Part shown: one piece after another, positions 28,467-37,278 of the stretch | Numbering within the stretch: the stretch's first letter is position 1 | How the letters are laid out: every line of letters begins with the position of its first letter | Notes under the pieces: model-generated | What the model saw: only the letters and a program-made list of their open reading frames with translations | Databases searched by the model: none | What the model was told of the DNA's origin: nothing | Origin: Sphingobium sp. TCM1 | GTDB lineage: Bacteria > Pseudomonadota > Alphaproteobacteria > Sphingomonadales > Sphingomonadaceae | Assembly: GCF_001650725.1 (NCBI RefSeq) | Contig: NZ_LXVX01000008.1 | Span: 47,454 to 111,453 of the forward strand | Direction: 5' to 3' | DNA length: 64,000 nt | Made by a program: the position numbers and the translations under genes

Positions 28467-29674
28467 GGGTGAATTACGGTCAGAGCGTTCATGGGGAAGA
28501 GGAGATCGATGCCGTCGTCTCCGTGCTGCGCGGTTCCACGCAGATGGGCGCGAATGTGCGCGACATGGAAGCACGCGTCGCCGCGCTGTTCGCCAAGCGA
28601 CATGGGATCATGGTCAATTCCGGATCGTCGGCCAACTATCTTGCGGTCGAACTGCTTCGACTTCCGGCTGGCAGCGAGGTCATCACGCCCGCACTGACCT
28701 TTGCCACGACGGTGGCTCCGATCGTGCGTCATGGCCTGGTCCCGGCCTTCGTCGACGTGCGTGAGGGCACATATAATATCGACGAAGATCTGCTGGAGTC
28801 GATGATCACGTCGCGCACGCGGGCGATGATGATTCCTTCGCTGATCGGTAACCTGCCCGACTGGGACCGGCTGCGCGAAATCGCCGAATGGCATAATCTG
28901 ATCCTGATCGAGGACAGCGCGGACACGCTGGGAGCGACTTTGCGTGGGACGCCCACCGGTGCGCGATCGCACATCAGCACGACCAGCTTCTATGGTTCGC
29001 ATGTCATCAACGCGGCCGGCAATGGCGGCATGTTGTGCGTGAATGACGAGGCGTGGGACCGTCGCGGCCTGCTGCTGCGGTCTTGGGGTCGATCTTCGTC
29101 GATCTTCGTCGATTCCGAAGCGATCGAGCGCCGTTTCGACGTGACGCTGGGCGACATACCCTATGATGCCAAATTCCTGTTCGAGGAACTGGGCTATAAT
29201 ATGGAGCCGTCGGAAATGGGGGCGGCCTTCGGGCTGGTCCAGTTGAACAAGCTGGACAATAATATTGCCCTTCGCGAACATAACTTCGCCCGGCATCTGG
29301 CCTTCTTCTCGCAATATGAGGACTGGTTCGTGTTGCCGCGCCAGTTGCCCGAAGCGCGGACGGGCTGGCTCGCCTTTCCGCTTACCGTGCGTCCGAACGC
29401 GCCGTTCGACCGACGCGCGTTGCAGATCTGGTTCGAACAGGCCGACATTCAGACGCGCGTTGTCTTCACCGGTAACATCCTGCGGCAGCCGGCCATGGCG
29501 CAGATCAAGACGCATGTCACCGATGGAGGCTATCCCGTCGCCGACGCGGTCACGCGCGGGGGCATATTGCTGGCCTGCCACCACGGTCTGAGCGAGCCGC
29601 AGATCGACCATATCCACGAGACTTTTCGCAGCTTCGCCGAACGTCACGCCGCGCCTGCATGGAACGCGGCCTAA
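28463..29674 (+). CDS. RfbH/ColD-like PLP-dependent sugar 3-dehydratase (DegT/DnrJ/EryC1 family)
   Basis: This 403-residue DegT-fold enzyme has the pyridoxal-lysine position occupied by His180 (SFYGSHVINAAGNGG). That is the hallmark of the 3-deoxygenating enzymes RfbH (E1) and ColD, and separates them from aminotransferases. LEEL-type C-terminal segments (FTGNILRQPAM) also match RfbH. It lacks, however, the cysteine cluster that binds the [2Fe-2S] centre in RfbH: the segment after SWGR reads SSSIFVDSEAIERRF with no cysteine. By that feature it is closer to ColD. It probably removes the 3-hydroxyl of CDP-4-keto-6-deoxyglucose; plain isomerase or other chemistry is possible. Confidence 0.85.
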   Translation: MRVNYGQSVHGEEEIDAVVSVLRGSTQMGANVRDMEARVAALFAKRHGIMVNSGSSANYLAVELLRLPAGSEVITPALTFATTVAPIVRHGLVPAFVDVREGTYNIDEDLLESMITSRTRAMMIPSLIGNLPDWDRLREIAEWHNLILIEDSADTLGATLRGTPTGARSHISTTSFYGSHVINAAGNGGMLCVNDEAWDRRGLLLRSWGRSSSIFVDSEAIERRFDVTLGDIPYDAKFLFEELGYNMEPSEMGAAFGLVQLNKLDNNIALREHNFARHLAFFSQYEDWFVLPRQLPEARTGWLAFPLTVRPNAPFDRRALQIWFEQADIQTRVVFTGNILRQPAMAQIKTHVTDGGYPVADAVTRGGILLACHHGLSEPQIDHIHETFRSFAERHAAPAWNAA

Positions 29675-29700
29675 CCCATCATCTAGCGGGAGGAATTTTC

Positions 29701-30921
29701 ATGGACCGTCTTCAGCATTGTCGCGCCTGCCTGGCGCCCAGCCCCTATCTCTTCTTGCCGATGGGCCAGCATCCGCCGGCCAATATGTTCGTCCGGCCCG
29801 AGGAGCATGGCGAAATGCAGCCGGCTTTCGCGCTCAATACCGAAGTCTGCCTGAACTGCGGCCTGATCGAGATTGCCGACCAGATCCCGGCCGACTTCTT
29901 CCGCCATTATCTCTATGTCCCGTCGAGCGCGACGACGATGCATCACCATTTCGACAAGCTGGCCGACATATTGGGCACGGCTGCCGACGGCGGGCTGGTT
30001 GTCGACATTGGCTGCAATGACGGCCTGCTGCTGGCGGCCTGCAACGCGCGTGGTCAGCAGACTCTGGGCATCGATCCGGCGGCAAACCTGGCGGATATCG
30101 CCGAGGAGCGCGGGGTGAAGGTGCATGTCGCCTATTTCGATCCCGACACTGCACTGGAAGTGCGCGACGCGCATGGCCCCGCCAAGGTGATCGTCACGAC
30201 CAACACGTTCAACCATATTGGCGACCTGCATCGCTTCATGGAGGGCGTCACCCGGCTGCTGGCGGACGACGGCCACTTCATCGTGGAAGTGCCATGGGCG
30301 AAGGAACTGCTGGAGCGCAACGAGTTCGACACCGTCTATCAGGAACATGTGTCCGAATTCAGCCTGCTGTCCCTGCAGAAGCTGGGCGCCTTCTTTGATC
30401 TGGACGTGGTTGATGTGCATCGTATGCCCGTTCATGGCGGTTCGATGCGGGTCTTCTTCCGTCGGAACGGGCTGGCCGTGCCGAGCGAGGAAGTCCATGC
30501 CATGTTGCGCGAGGAGCGGGAGGCCGGGATGCTGGAGCCGGAAACCTACCAGCATTTCGCCGCGCGGATCGAGGCGATCCGGGTCCAGTTGCTCGACATG
30601 CTGAGTGAACTGAAGGCGGAAGGGAAGAAAATCGCGGGCTATGGCGCGCCGGCCAAGGGCAATACGCTGCTCAACTATTTCGGCATCGGGCCGGACGATC
30701 TGGATTTCCTGGTCGACCGCAACCCGCTGAAACAGGGCCTCTATTCGCCGGGCATGAAGATTCCGGTCCGCTCCCCCGACGCCATCGAGTCTGAAAATCC
30801 CGACATATTGATGGTGCTGGCCTGGAATTTCTTCGACGAGATCCGCGAGCAGCAGGCCGACTTTGTGGCGCGTGGCGGCAGGTTCCTGGTTCCGTTGCCC
30901 CAGCCCATGCTGGTCAACTGA
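29701..30921 (+). CDS. NDP-hexose C-methyltransferase (TylCIII-like)
   Basis: The protein is about 406 residues in three parts. An N-terminal zinc-binding domain has paired CxxC motifs (CRACLAP and CLNCGLIE). A Rossmann SAM domain carries VVDIGCNDGLLLAACNARG. A C-terminal Methyltransf_14-like domain includes KIAGYGAPAKGNTLLNYFGI. This architecture is that of TylCIII-type sugar C-methyltransferases, which methylate carbon 3 of 4-ketohexoses. GGGAGG before ATG 29701 fixes the start. Following the RfbFGH genes, it suggests a C-methylated, branched CDP-sugar. Confidence 0.9.
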   Translation: MDRLQHCRACLAPSPYLFLPMGQHPPANMFVRPEEHGEMQPAFALNTEVCLNCGLIEIADQIPADFFRHYLYVPSSATTMHHHFDKLADILGTAADGGLVVDIGCNDGLLLAACNARGQQTLGIDPAANLADIAEERGVKVHVAYFDPDTALEVRDAHGPAKVIVTTNTFNHIGDLHRFMEGVTRLLADDGHFIVEVPWAKELLERNEFDTVYQEHVSEFSLLSLQKLGAFFDLDVVDVHRMPVHGGSMRVFFRRNGLAVPSEEVHAMLREEREAGMLEPETYQHFAARIEAIRVQLLDMLSELKAEGKKIAGYGAPAKGNTLLNYFGIGPDDLDFLVDRNPLKQGLYSPGMKIPVRSPDAIESENPDILMVLAWNFFDEIREQQADFVARGGRFLVPLPQPMLVN

Positions 30922-30937
30922 TCGTCCGGACCGAATC

Positions 30938-31879
30938 ATGGCGCAACGCGTGCTCGTGACTGGAGGTGGGGGCTTTATCGGCTCCCATCTGGCGGCCGGG
31001 CATCTGGCGGCGGGCGACGAGGTACATATTCTCGTCCGCCCGCAGCACCAGTTGCGTTCGGACCGGCTCAGCCGTGCCATCGTCCATCGCGTCGCGTTGG
31101 CCGACGGAGGCGCGGTCGAGAGCTGCCTGCAATCGGTGCAGCCGACTTTGCTCTATCATCTGGGCACGGGCACCGGTCGCGGCGCACAACTGCCCGCACC
31201 CGAGGAATGGCCGGGGCTGGCGGATGATCTCATCAATCTGCTGGCGCTTCTGTCGGCTGCGTCCAGGGTCGATACGCTTCGCGTCTTCGTCCGCACCGGT
31301 TCGATCGCTGAATATGGCAATGCCGCCGAGTATCCGGATGAGGATGCGCGCGAAGAGCCGCTGGCTCCTTACACGCTGGCTTTGACGGCAGGCGCCCATT
31401 ACGCGGCCGCGCTACGGTCGCAACTGCATTTCCCAGTGCTGACCGCAAGGCTGGGGCTGACCTATGGCGTCGGGCAATCGGAGGATTTCCTGTTGCCCTG
31501 GCTGATCCGACGTTGCCTGAACGGACAGGTAAGCGAGGTCCGTTCGCCGGACGCCCTGCGCGACATGCTGGCCGTGGCGGATTGCGTTGCCGGGCTTCGC
31601 GCGCTTGCGAGCAGCGACCTGCCCGGAGGGACGATCATCAATCTTTGCAGCGGCCAGTTATTGAGCGTGCGAACTATCGCGGAAACAGTGCTCGCCGCCA
31701 CATCCGCGCCGGCCGGCTCGGTCCGCTATGGAGTACAGGCGTCGCAGTCGTCCGCAGTAAACCGGGTCGGCGCCAATCCTGCCCGAGCAGCCGAACTGCT
31801 GGGCTGGACCGCCGCCATATCGTTCGAGGAGGGCGTGAGATGCATGGTCGAGCAGATGCGCGCGCAGGCGGCGGCATGA
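30938..31879 (+). CDS. NAD-dependent epimerase/dehydratase-family protein (putative 4-ketoreductase)
   Basis: This 313-residue extended SDR has the nucleotide motif VTGGGGFIGSHLAAGHLA and the serine in RTGSIAEYGNAAEYP. At the catalytic YxxxK site the sequence is PYTLALTAG: Tyr145 is present, but the lysine position (149) is leucine. It would fit as the 4-keto reductase or epimerase finishing the CDP-sugar, yet the missing lysine makes its activity uncertain. The ATG at 30938 is used. The stop overlaps the GT2 start (ATGA). Confidence 0.82.
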   Translation: MAQRVLVTGGGGFIGSHLAAGHLAAGDEVHILVRPQHQLRSDRLSRAIVHRVALADGGAVESCLQSVQPTLLYHLGTGTGRGAQLPAPEEWPGLADDLINLLALLSAASRVDTLRVFVRTGSIAEYGNAAEYPDEDAREEPLAPYTLALTAGAHYAAALRSQLHFPVLTARLGLTYGVGQSEDFLLPWLIRRCLNGQVSEVRSPDALRDMLAVADCVAGLRALASSDLPGGTIINLCSGQLLSVRTIAETVLAATSAPAGSVRYGVQASQSSAVNRVGANPARAAELLGWTAAISFEEGVRCMVEQMRAQAAA

Positions 31880-32874
31880 ACGACAGGACGCTCGTCTCGG
31901 TGGTCGTTCCGGCCTTCAACGAGGAGGCGACCGTTGAACGCGCCTATCGCGAGATTGCCGGTCTGTTCGACACGCTGCCTGATTATGCGCTTGAGTTGGT
32001 CTTTACGGACAATCACTCGACCGACCAGACCTTTCCGAAGCTGAAGGCGATCGCGGCCGTCGATCCGCGCGTGCGCGTCGTGCGCTTCTCCCGTAACAAC
32101 GGCTATCAGCGATCCCTGCTGGTCGGCTATCAGCGTGCGCGGGGAGCCTGCGCCATCCAGATCGACTGCGATCTTCAGGATCCGCCGCAGCTCATTCCGC
32201 ACATGCTGGACATGTGGCGGCAGGGGCATCAGGTCGTCTACGGCGTTCGCCGGAAGTTGCCCGATGGCCCTGCGGTCGCAGCCCTGCGCCGGGGATTTTA
32301 CGCGGGCCTCAATGCACTGAGTGAGGATGACCTGCCGGTCAATGCCGGTGAGTTCCGATTGGTCGATGCCTGCGTTCTCGCGGAACTGCGCAAGGTTAAT
32401 GACGCAACCCCCTATCTGCGCGGGCTAATCAGCGCCATGGGCTTTTCCCAGGTCGGCTTTCCCTATGACCGGGAAGCCCGGCAGGCGGGCGAAAGCAAGT
32501 TTCCGCTCAGCAAGATGATCAGCCTGGCGCTCGATGGCCTCCTCAACCACTCGCTCATACCGCTTCGGATCGCGTCGATGACGGGATTGGCCGTCGGCGT
32601 CTGCACTTTCCTGTTGACCCTTTTCTACCTGACCGGGCGGCTGGTGTTCGGCCAGCAATGGCCGGCGGGCTTTGCGACGACGACGATGCTGATCCTGATG
32701 GGGGTCACGCTCAACGCCATGTTCCTCGGTATAATCGGCGAATATCTGGGTCGCATCTTCCTGCAGGTGAAGGGATCGACAACGCCGATCGTGGAGGCGG
32801 AACTCAACTCCGCCATCCCCTCCGCCGCCGTTGACGATGGCGTGTTTTGTCAGGACCGGCGGATGCAGGGCTGA
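31876..32874 (+). CDS. Membrane-bound GT2 glycosyltransferase (polyisoprenyl-phosphate type, ArnC/GtrB-like)
   Basis: The protein has 332 residues. The GT-A domain includes LVSVVVPAFNEEATVERAYR, the QIDCDLQDPPQLI metal-binding motif and the acceptor segment. Two C-terminal transmembrane helices follow (GLAVGVCTFLLTLFYLTG; TTTMLILMGVTLNAMFLGII). This is the layout of DPM1/GtrB/ArnC enzymes that load a sugar on undecaprenyl phosphate. Position at the end of the CDP-sugar operon suggests it uses that sugar. It overlaps the preceding gene by four bases and is convergent with a GT39-like gene 29 bases away. Confidence 0.92.
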   Translation: MNDRTLVSVVVPAFNEEATVERAYREIAGLFDTLPDYALELVFTDNHSTDQTFPKLKAIAAVDPRVRVVRFSRNNGYQRSLLVGYQRARGACAIQIDCDLQDPPQLIPHMLDMWRQGHQVVYGVRRKLPDGPAVAALRRGFYAGLNALSEDDLPVNAGEFRLVDACVLAELRKVNDATPYLRGLISAMGFSQVGFPYDREARQAGESKFPLSKMISLALDGLLNHSLIPLRIASMTGLAVGVCTFLLTLFYLTGRLVFGQQWPAGFATTTMLILMGVTLNAMFLGIIGEYLGRIFLQVKGSTTPIVEAELNSAIPSAAVDDGVFCQDRRMQG

Positions 32875-32903
32875 AGGATGCCGGATCGATCGGATAGCGC
32901 GGG

Positions 32904-34511
32904 TCAGTTCGACAGGTAGAGGCGGACCACCTCGCCATCTTCGGTCTTCTTGAGCGACATCGTGATGGCCTGATACCCATTCTGCTGCGCAAACCGTTCG
33001 AGTGGGGCGTCTGTGCCTCTTTCGATGCCGGTCATGATCGCGGCAGGCGACTGGCTGGCCAGCAGCGCGGGGATGGTGTCGGCCGTCACGAAATAGGTGA
33101 AATATCGGCGATGATCCTCCCGGATCCAGGGCGTCGCGCGATAGACGAACGGCCCCAGCGCGAAATGCGGATAGATGGGCAGGCCACCTTCCAGTGCATG
33201 AAGAGGAGACAGGGTTGCGACCGGACCATCTGCCGATCGCGCGCGGATGATCGTGGCGATCTCGCGCCCGTCGCGCGCTACGCGCAGCCCGGTCCATCCC
33301 GCCGGCTTCACCAAGCCCGTCAGGGACGGCAGCAACAGCGGGGCGCCAGTGACGCCGGTCAGCAGCAGGATGGAGACAATGAGCGGCTGGGCGAGCCTGC
33401 GTCCCTCCCCATCGAACGCGCCGAACACCAGTCCGATGAGAACGGCCAGGAATGGCAGCGCCGGCGTGAAATATTGCGGAAAGGAGGGGCTTGGCACGAA
33501 AGCGAGCAACGTGCCGAGCGCGGCGATGGCCGCCACGAGCAGGACCGGCCAGCGCAACAGCGGCGATCGTCGGGAGATGGCGATGGCCGCGAACGACAGC
33601 AAGGTCACGATCATCAGCATGGAGACGCCCGACAGCCACAGCCGATGCGCCAGCAGCAGCTTGTCGCCAATGGCGATCACCTTGGGATCGGCTGGATCGG
33701 CGTGGGTCGCCCAGTAGCCGAGCTGGGGCCCGCGTTGGAAATCCAGGACGTGGACGATAAAGCCCTTCATGTCCTCCAGCGCGTAGATGATCGTCGGCAG
33801 CCCACCGATCAATCCGCCCGCCAGCATCGGCAGCGCGATCAGCCGCAGCCGCTGGGCCAGTGGGATGCACGGCGGCGCGAGCAGCGCCGCCAGCCCGAAG
33901 GGCAGCAGAAGCAGGGCATAATTGGCCTTGAACCCTGCCGCGATGGCCAGCAGGACGCCGCTGGCGAAGGCGAGTGCTGCCGATGCTGGAACGCGGTCCG
34001 TCGCTCGCAGGAAGAGGTAGAGACCGAACAGGGCGAAGGGCACCGGCATGAAATTGTTGGTGGCCGCCATGCCCGTCGCGTTGAGGAACATGGGGTTGAG
34101 AAGCACGAATGCGACCATCAGGCTACCTACCAGCAGGCTGCGGACATAATCGCGCGCTAAGAGCAGCAGCGCGGCGATCGTCGCGATCCAGCAGGCAAAG
34201 ACGATGAGGCGGCCGATCAGCAGATAATGGGTGTCGCCCAGCAAGGCGAAGGCGCCGGAAAAGAGCAGGGCGATATTCGGAAGATGGCTGAAGCCCAGAT
34301 CCTGATACAGCGAATATCGGTCCATCAATATGCCCGCGGACACATAGAATTGTTCGTCATGCTGTAGGGGATAGGTCATGATCCGCGCGAACAGGGCCAG
34401 CACGCACAGGGCGAGCGCGGCGATGGCGCCATGCACGGCATAGGCGCTGAGCTTGGTCAGCCGCCCTTGCTGGCGAAATGCGACGTTCGAGCCAATGTCC
34501 ATCGTCGTCAT
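32904..34511 (-). CDS. ArnT/GT39-like integral-membrane glycosyltransferase
   Basis: This 535-residue protein has about 11 predicted transmembrane segments. The first extracytoplasmic loop has the acidic motif YPLQHDEQFYVSAG, typical of GT-C enzymes that use lipid-phosphate sugars. A soluble C-terminal domain follows residue 380 or so. It would transfer the sugar made by the convergent GT2 gene from undecaprenyl phosphate to a periplasmic acceptor. Such pairs are known for lipid A, O-antigen and protein modification. The acceptor is unknown here. Confidence 0.85.
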   Translation of the reverse strand: MTTMDIGSNVAFRQQGRLTKLSAYAVHGAIAALALCVLALFARIMTYPLQHDEQFYVSAGILMDRYSLYQDLGFSHLPNIALLFSGAFALLGDTHYLLIGRLIVFACWIATIAALLLLARDYVRSLLVGSLMVAFVLLNPMFLNATGMAATNNFMPVPFALFGLYLFLRATDRVPASAALAFASGVLLAIAAGFKANYALLLLPFGLAALLAPPCIPLAQRLRLIALPMLAGGLIGGLPTIIYALEDMKGFIVHVLDFQRGPQLGYWATHADPADPKVIAIGDKLLLAHRLWLSGVSMLMIVTLLSFAAIAISRRSPLLRWPVLLVAAIAALGTLLAFVPSPSFPQYFTPALPFLAVLIGLVFGAFDGEGRRLAQPLIVSILLLTGVTGAPLLLPSLTGLVKPAGWTGLRVARDGREIATIIRARSADGPVATLSPLHALEGGLPIYPHFALGPFVYRATPWIREDHRRYFTYFVTADTIPALLASQSPAAIMTGIERGTDAPLERFAQQNGYQAITMSLKKTEDGEVVRLYLSN

Positions 34512-34682
34512 ATCTGGTCATCCTGACAGCTTCTGCCTTCTGAATAGCGCAGCCACCCCGGGGCGGGACGTGGGCAGGAGAGGTACCTCCACGGCACTCC
34601 TGATCATCGCGTGCCGGAATGCTAGACCCGATCACGCGTGCGGCCAGATCGGTCGCCGTTCGATCAGGGAGGCGATTTAGCC

Positions 34683-35528
34683 GTGCATTGCGCCAGTTCC
34701 TTCTTTTCGGTCGCTCCGGATCGCATCAGCGCGCGGGACGAGGCGCGTTTCTTCGGGCTCCTCAAGACCGCCAACAACACGTTCAAGCGGACCGAGTCAT
34801 CGCGTCTTGCCGGGATCGATTCCGCTTTGGTGGAGATGATGTCTCGACATGGCAGCCGGATCGGCACGGCGCTGGACCTGGGCATTTCATCGGGGGTGAC
34901 GACGCTGGAATTGCTCGACCGCCTGCGCACGGCGGGGCATGATGTGCAACTGACCGGCACCGATCGATCGGTGCGGGCACGGCTCGTCACTCTGCCTTTC
35001 GGGTGCAGGGCGCTGGTCGAACCGAACGGGCATGTTCTGCAATATGAAGTGCTCGGCCAGGCCGTTCGCCCATGGGAGCGTCGTCTCGATCGCTGGACTG
35101 GAATGCACATTGTCCGCAGGTTGGTCGAGGGCCGGTTGCGCGAGCCCGCCATTGCCCAGGCCGCCGCCGGGCAGGGCACGGAAGTCGCGCTCATCAGCCC
35201 GCGGCTTCGTCATGCCGATGCCTTCCAGTGGCTGGAGGATGATATCACTCAACGCAGTCCAGCGATGCTCGGTCGCTTCGACTTGGTACGCGCAGCAAAC
35301 CTCCTCAACCTGCATTATTTCGAACCTGACGTCCTTCGGCGGGCCATCGGCAATGCGATCGCCTATCTCAGCGGTCCGGGGGCGTGGTTCCTGGTTGTCC
35401 GCACGCACGGCCTGGCCGACCACCAAGGGACGCTGTTCCGCATGAAGGAAAATGGCGCCCTGACGATCATGGACCGATATGGATCAGGATCGGAAGTCGA
35501 ACATATCGTGTTGGATATGGCCGGTTGA
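34683..35528 (+). CDS. SAM-dependent methyltransferase-like protein
   Basis: The protein is about 281 residues. A class I SAM-binding strand-loop is visible (TALDLGISSGVTTLELLDRL), then FDLVRAANLLNLHYFEP and an AWFLVVRTHG strand, as in CheR-like/class I folds. The motif is LGISSG, not the canonical DxGxGxG, so activity is likely but not certain. GTG 34683 follows AGGGAGG; an upstream GTG at 34638 is possible. It lies divergent from the GT39-like gene and may modify the same glycan. Confidence 0.65.
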   Translation: MHCASSFFSVAPDRISARDEARFFGLLKTANNTFKRTESSRLAGIDSALVEMMSRHGSRIGTALDLGISSGVTTLELLDRLRTAGHDVQLTGTDRSVRARLVTLPFGCRALVEPNGHVLQYEVLGQAVRPWERRLDRWTGMHIVRRLVEGRLREPAIAQAAAGQGTEVALISPRLRHADAFQWLEDDITQRSPAMLGRFDLVRAANLLNLHYFEPDVLRRAIGNAIAYLSGPGAWFLVVRTHGLADHQGTLFRMKENGALTIMDRYGSGSEVEHIVLDMAG

Positions 35529-36003
35529 AGGACAGGCCCGCCATTTCGCTGCCGTTACCTTACCGCATCGAGCCCCGCGAGCCACATTTCTTGGGCGTGG
35601 TTCAAGAACTGCTCGAAACTGGCCCAGCCGTTTCCATCCTGGTCTGTGCACGCCACGGGAAGAGGTTAAGGCGCTCGCGCGCGCAAGGCGATGGACCCGA
35701 CGCGCGTCGAGAACCTCGTTTTCGATCGGCCACGCCGAGGAGGCGACCATAGCCGACTGCGCGATGGTTGGATGATGATCTGACCGTCGTAGATGAGATT
35801 GCCCGGCTGATGTATCCGTTCCGCTCCGGTTGCAATGGGCGAAACGGCTATATCCTCCGCGCCGGGAAAGGTGACGCGCTAATCTGTCGGAACGGGGCTC
35901 GGCGCATGGGCGGCGGGTGGCAGAAACGGATGTCCCAGAATAGCGCCAGACCCCAGTCGTGACTCACCTTTTTTCAGGACTTTTTGTTCCATCGTCTTGA
36001 TGC
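35529..36003. other. Intergenic region with a possible decayed gene on the minus strand
   Basis: No intact gene is seen. On the minus strand, short protein-like stretches occur in different frames. One, ending at a TAA at 35555-35557, reads TDQDGNGWASFEQFLNHAQ in good codon usage. Another, near 35770-35880, reads GAERIHQPGNLIYDG. They are broken by stops and frame changes. They could be a remnant, or chance coding bias in GC-rich DNA. I do not recognise a family. Confidence 0.3.
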
Positions 36004-37269
36004 TCAGAAACCGGCGCGGACGCCGACTTGGAGGCGCGCGCGTGAAAACTCCTCGAACGGATCGTTCGACGTCCGCCGTCCATAGTCGACGCCGGTGAAG
36101 AGCGAGAACCGCCGGTTGACCAGATATTCCACCTCGACGCCGGCGCTGGCCGTGCTCAACCGGTCGGCGCCAATTCCTCGATACTGGGTACGCGTCCATC
36201 CGGCACGGCCGATAAGCAGAAGATTATGGCGCACCTCTTGCTGGAGGGTCCAGGCGATCCGCGTGTCGGTCCGGCCGGTCGCGCCTATGCGCGCGGTTGC
36301 AACGTCACCGCGGAAAAACTGGGCGGTCATCATGGTTCGTGGGCGCGGCGTCCAGGTGATGTCGCCGCTGAAGGCCAAGCCTGAATAACGATCGAGTTGA
36401 CTGTCGTCCGGATCGAACCGGAATGCGCCGGCGCCGATCCTGCCGGTCAGCCGGCCGGTGACTTCGCGGCTGACGCCGGCAAGCAGGCCATAGGTGGTCG
36501 CGTCACGGTTGATGCCGCTGATGTCGACCGCGGTGCGGAAGTTGCGCCGGTTGACATAGGCTTCCACGAACAGGGCGAGAGGTGCGGCCGGACGCCAGAT
36601 AGTGCGTGCCGAACCACGAAACATCGCAAAGTCGCGATCCTTCTCATTGGGATCGAGATAGTTCGATTTCTGGACACCCCCGGTCAAGTCAAGGCCGATC
36701 CTGCTACCCCTGAGACCATAGTTCAGTTCACCGGCCAGCACGTCGATCTTGCGCGGGCGCTGTAGCGCACTGGCACGCGCTTCGGGATCTCCGCGGCTTT
36801 CTATCGTCCGGTCGTAACGTAGTTCGGTCGACAGATTGTGCGCCCGGCTGAGCGCGAGCCGGGTGGAAGTTGCTGCACCAAAGCTGGTCGCATTTTCCCT
36901 CGTCAGATCGACAAAGCGCCGCGTTTGGGCGTAAACTTCACCGTGAATCTGGGCATTTGCGCCCTGCCAGTCAATTTGAACCTTGGGCTGGGCATAGACG
37001 ACGATATCGTCGGTCCTATTTCGTAATGTCGCATAGACATTTGTATCGTACAGCGCGGAGAGATCGAGGTCGATCCGCACGTTGGTGGGACCAAGGCGGA
37101 TCGGACGCCGTTCATAACCGAGGCGGGGCAGGTCGCGCGGCGATGCGCCACGCCGGACGTCCTGGGCCTGGCTGGCGCTGGCTCCAAAGATCGCCATCAC
37201 CACAAGCGACGCGGCCCAGAGGATAGGCGACCGGCCTCTTTCGGCCCCGACGAATCGATCTTGCGACAC
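36004..37269 (-). CDS. Outer-membrane beta-barrel protein of a polysaccharide export locus
   Basis: This 421-residue protein has a signal peptide (LWAASLVVMAIFGASASQA). Many alternating amphipathic strands follow (LSALYDTNVYATL, VDYGRR, ending RARLQVGVRAGF), matching the BBP2-type putative beta-barrel porin found beside sphingan export genes. GTG 37269 starts it nine bases after the stop of the GumB-like lipoprotein, so the two are one operon. A role in passing or anchoring the polymer at the outer membrane is inferred from that pairing. Confidence 0.8.
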   Translation of the reverse strand: MSQDRFVGAERGRSPILWAASLVVMAIFGASASQAQDVRRGASPRDLPRLGYERRPIRLGPTNVRIDLDLSALYDTNVYATLRNRTDDIVVYAQPKVQIDWQGANAQIHGEVYAQTRRFVDLTRENATSFGAATSTRLALSRAHNLSTELRYDRTIESRGDPEARASALQRPRKIDVLAGELNYGLRGSRIGLDLTGGVQKSNYLDPNEKDRDFAMFRGSARTIWRPAAPLALFVEAYVNRRNFRTAVDISGINRDATTYGLLAGVSREVTGRLTGRIGAGAFRFDPDDSQLDRYSGLAFSGDITWTPRPRTMMTAQFFRGDVATARIGATGRTDTRIAWTLQQEVRHNLLLIGRAGWTRTQYRGIGADRLSTASAGVEVEYLVNRRFSLFTGVDYGRRTSNDPFEEFSRARLQVGVRAGF

Positions 37270-37278
37270 GGCGGGCGC

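Noticed and set aside
32875..32903. Bidirectional terminator between the GT2 and GT39-like genes
   Set aside because: Only a short CCG-GATCGAT-CGG self-complementary stretch is present, with no stable stem or T-tract on either strand.
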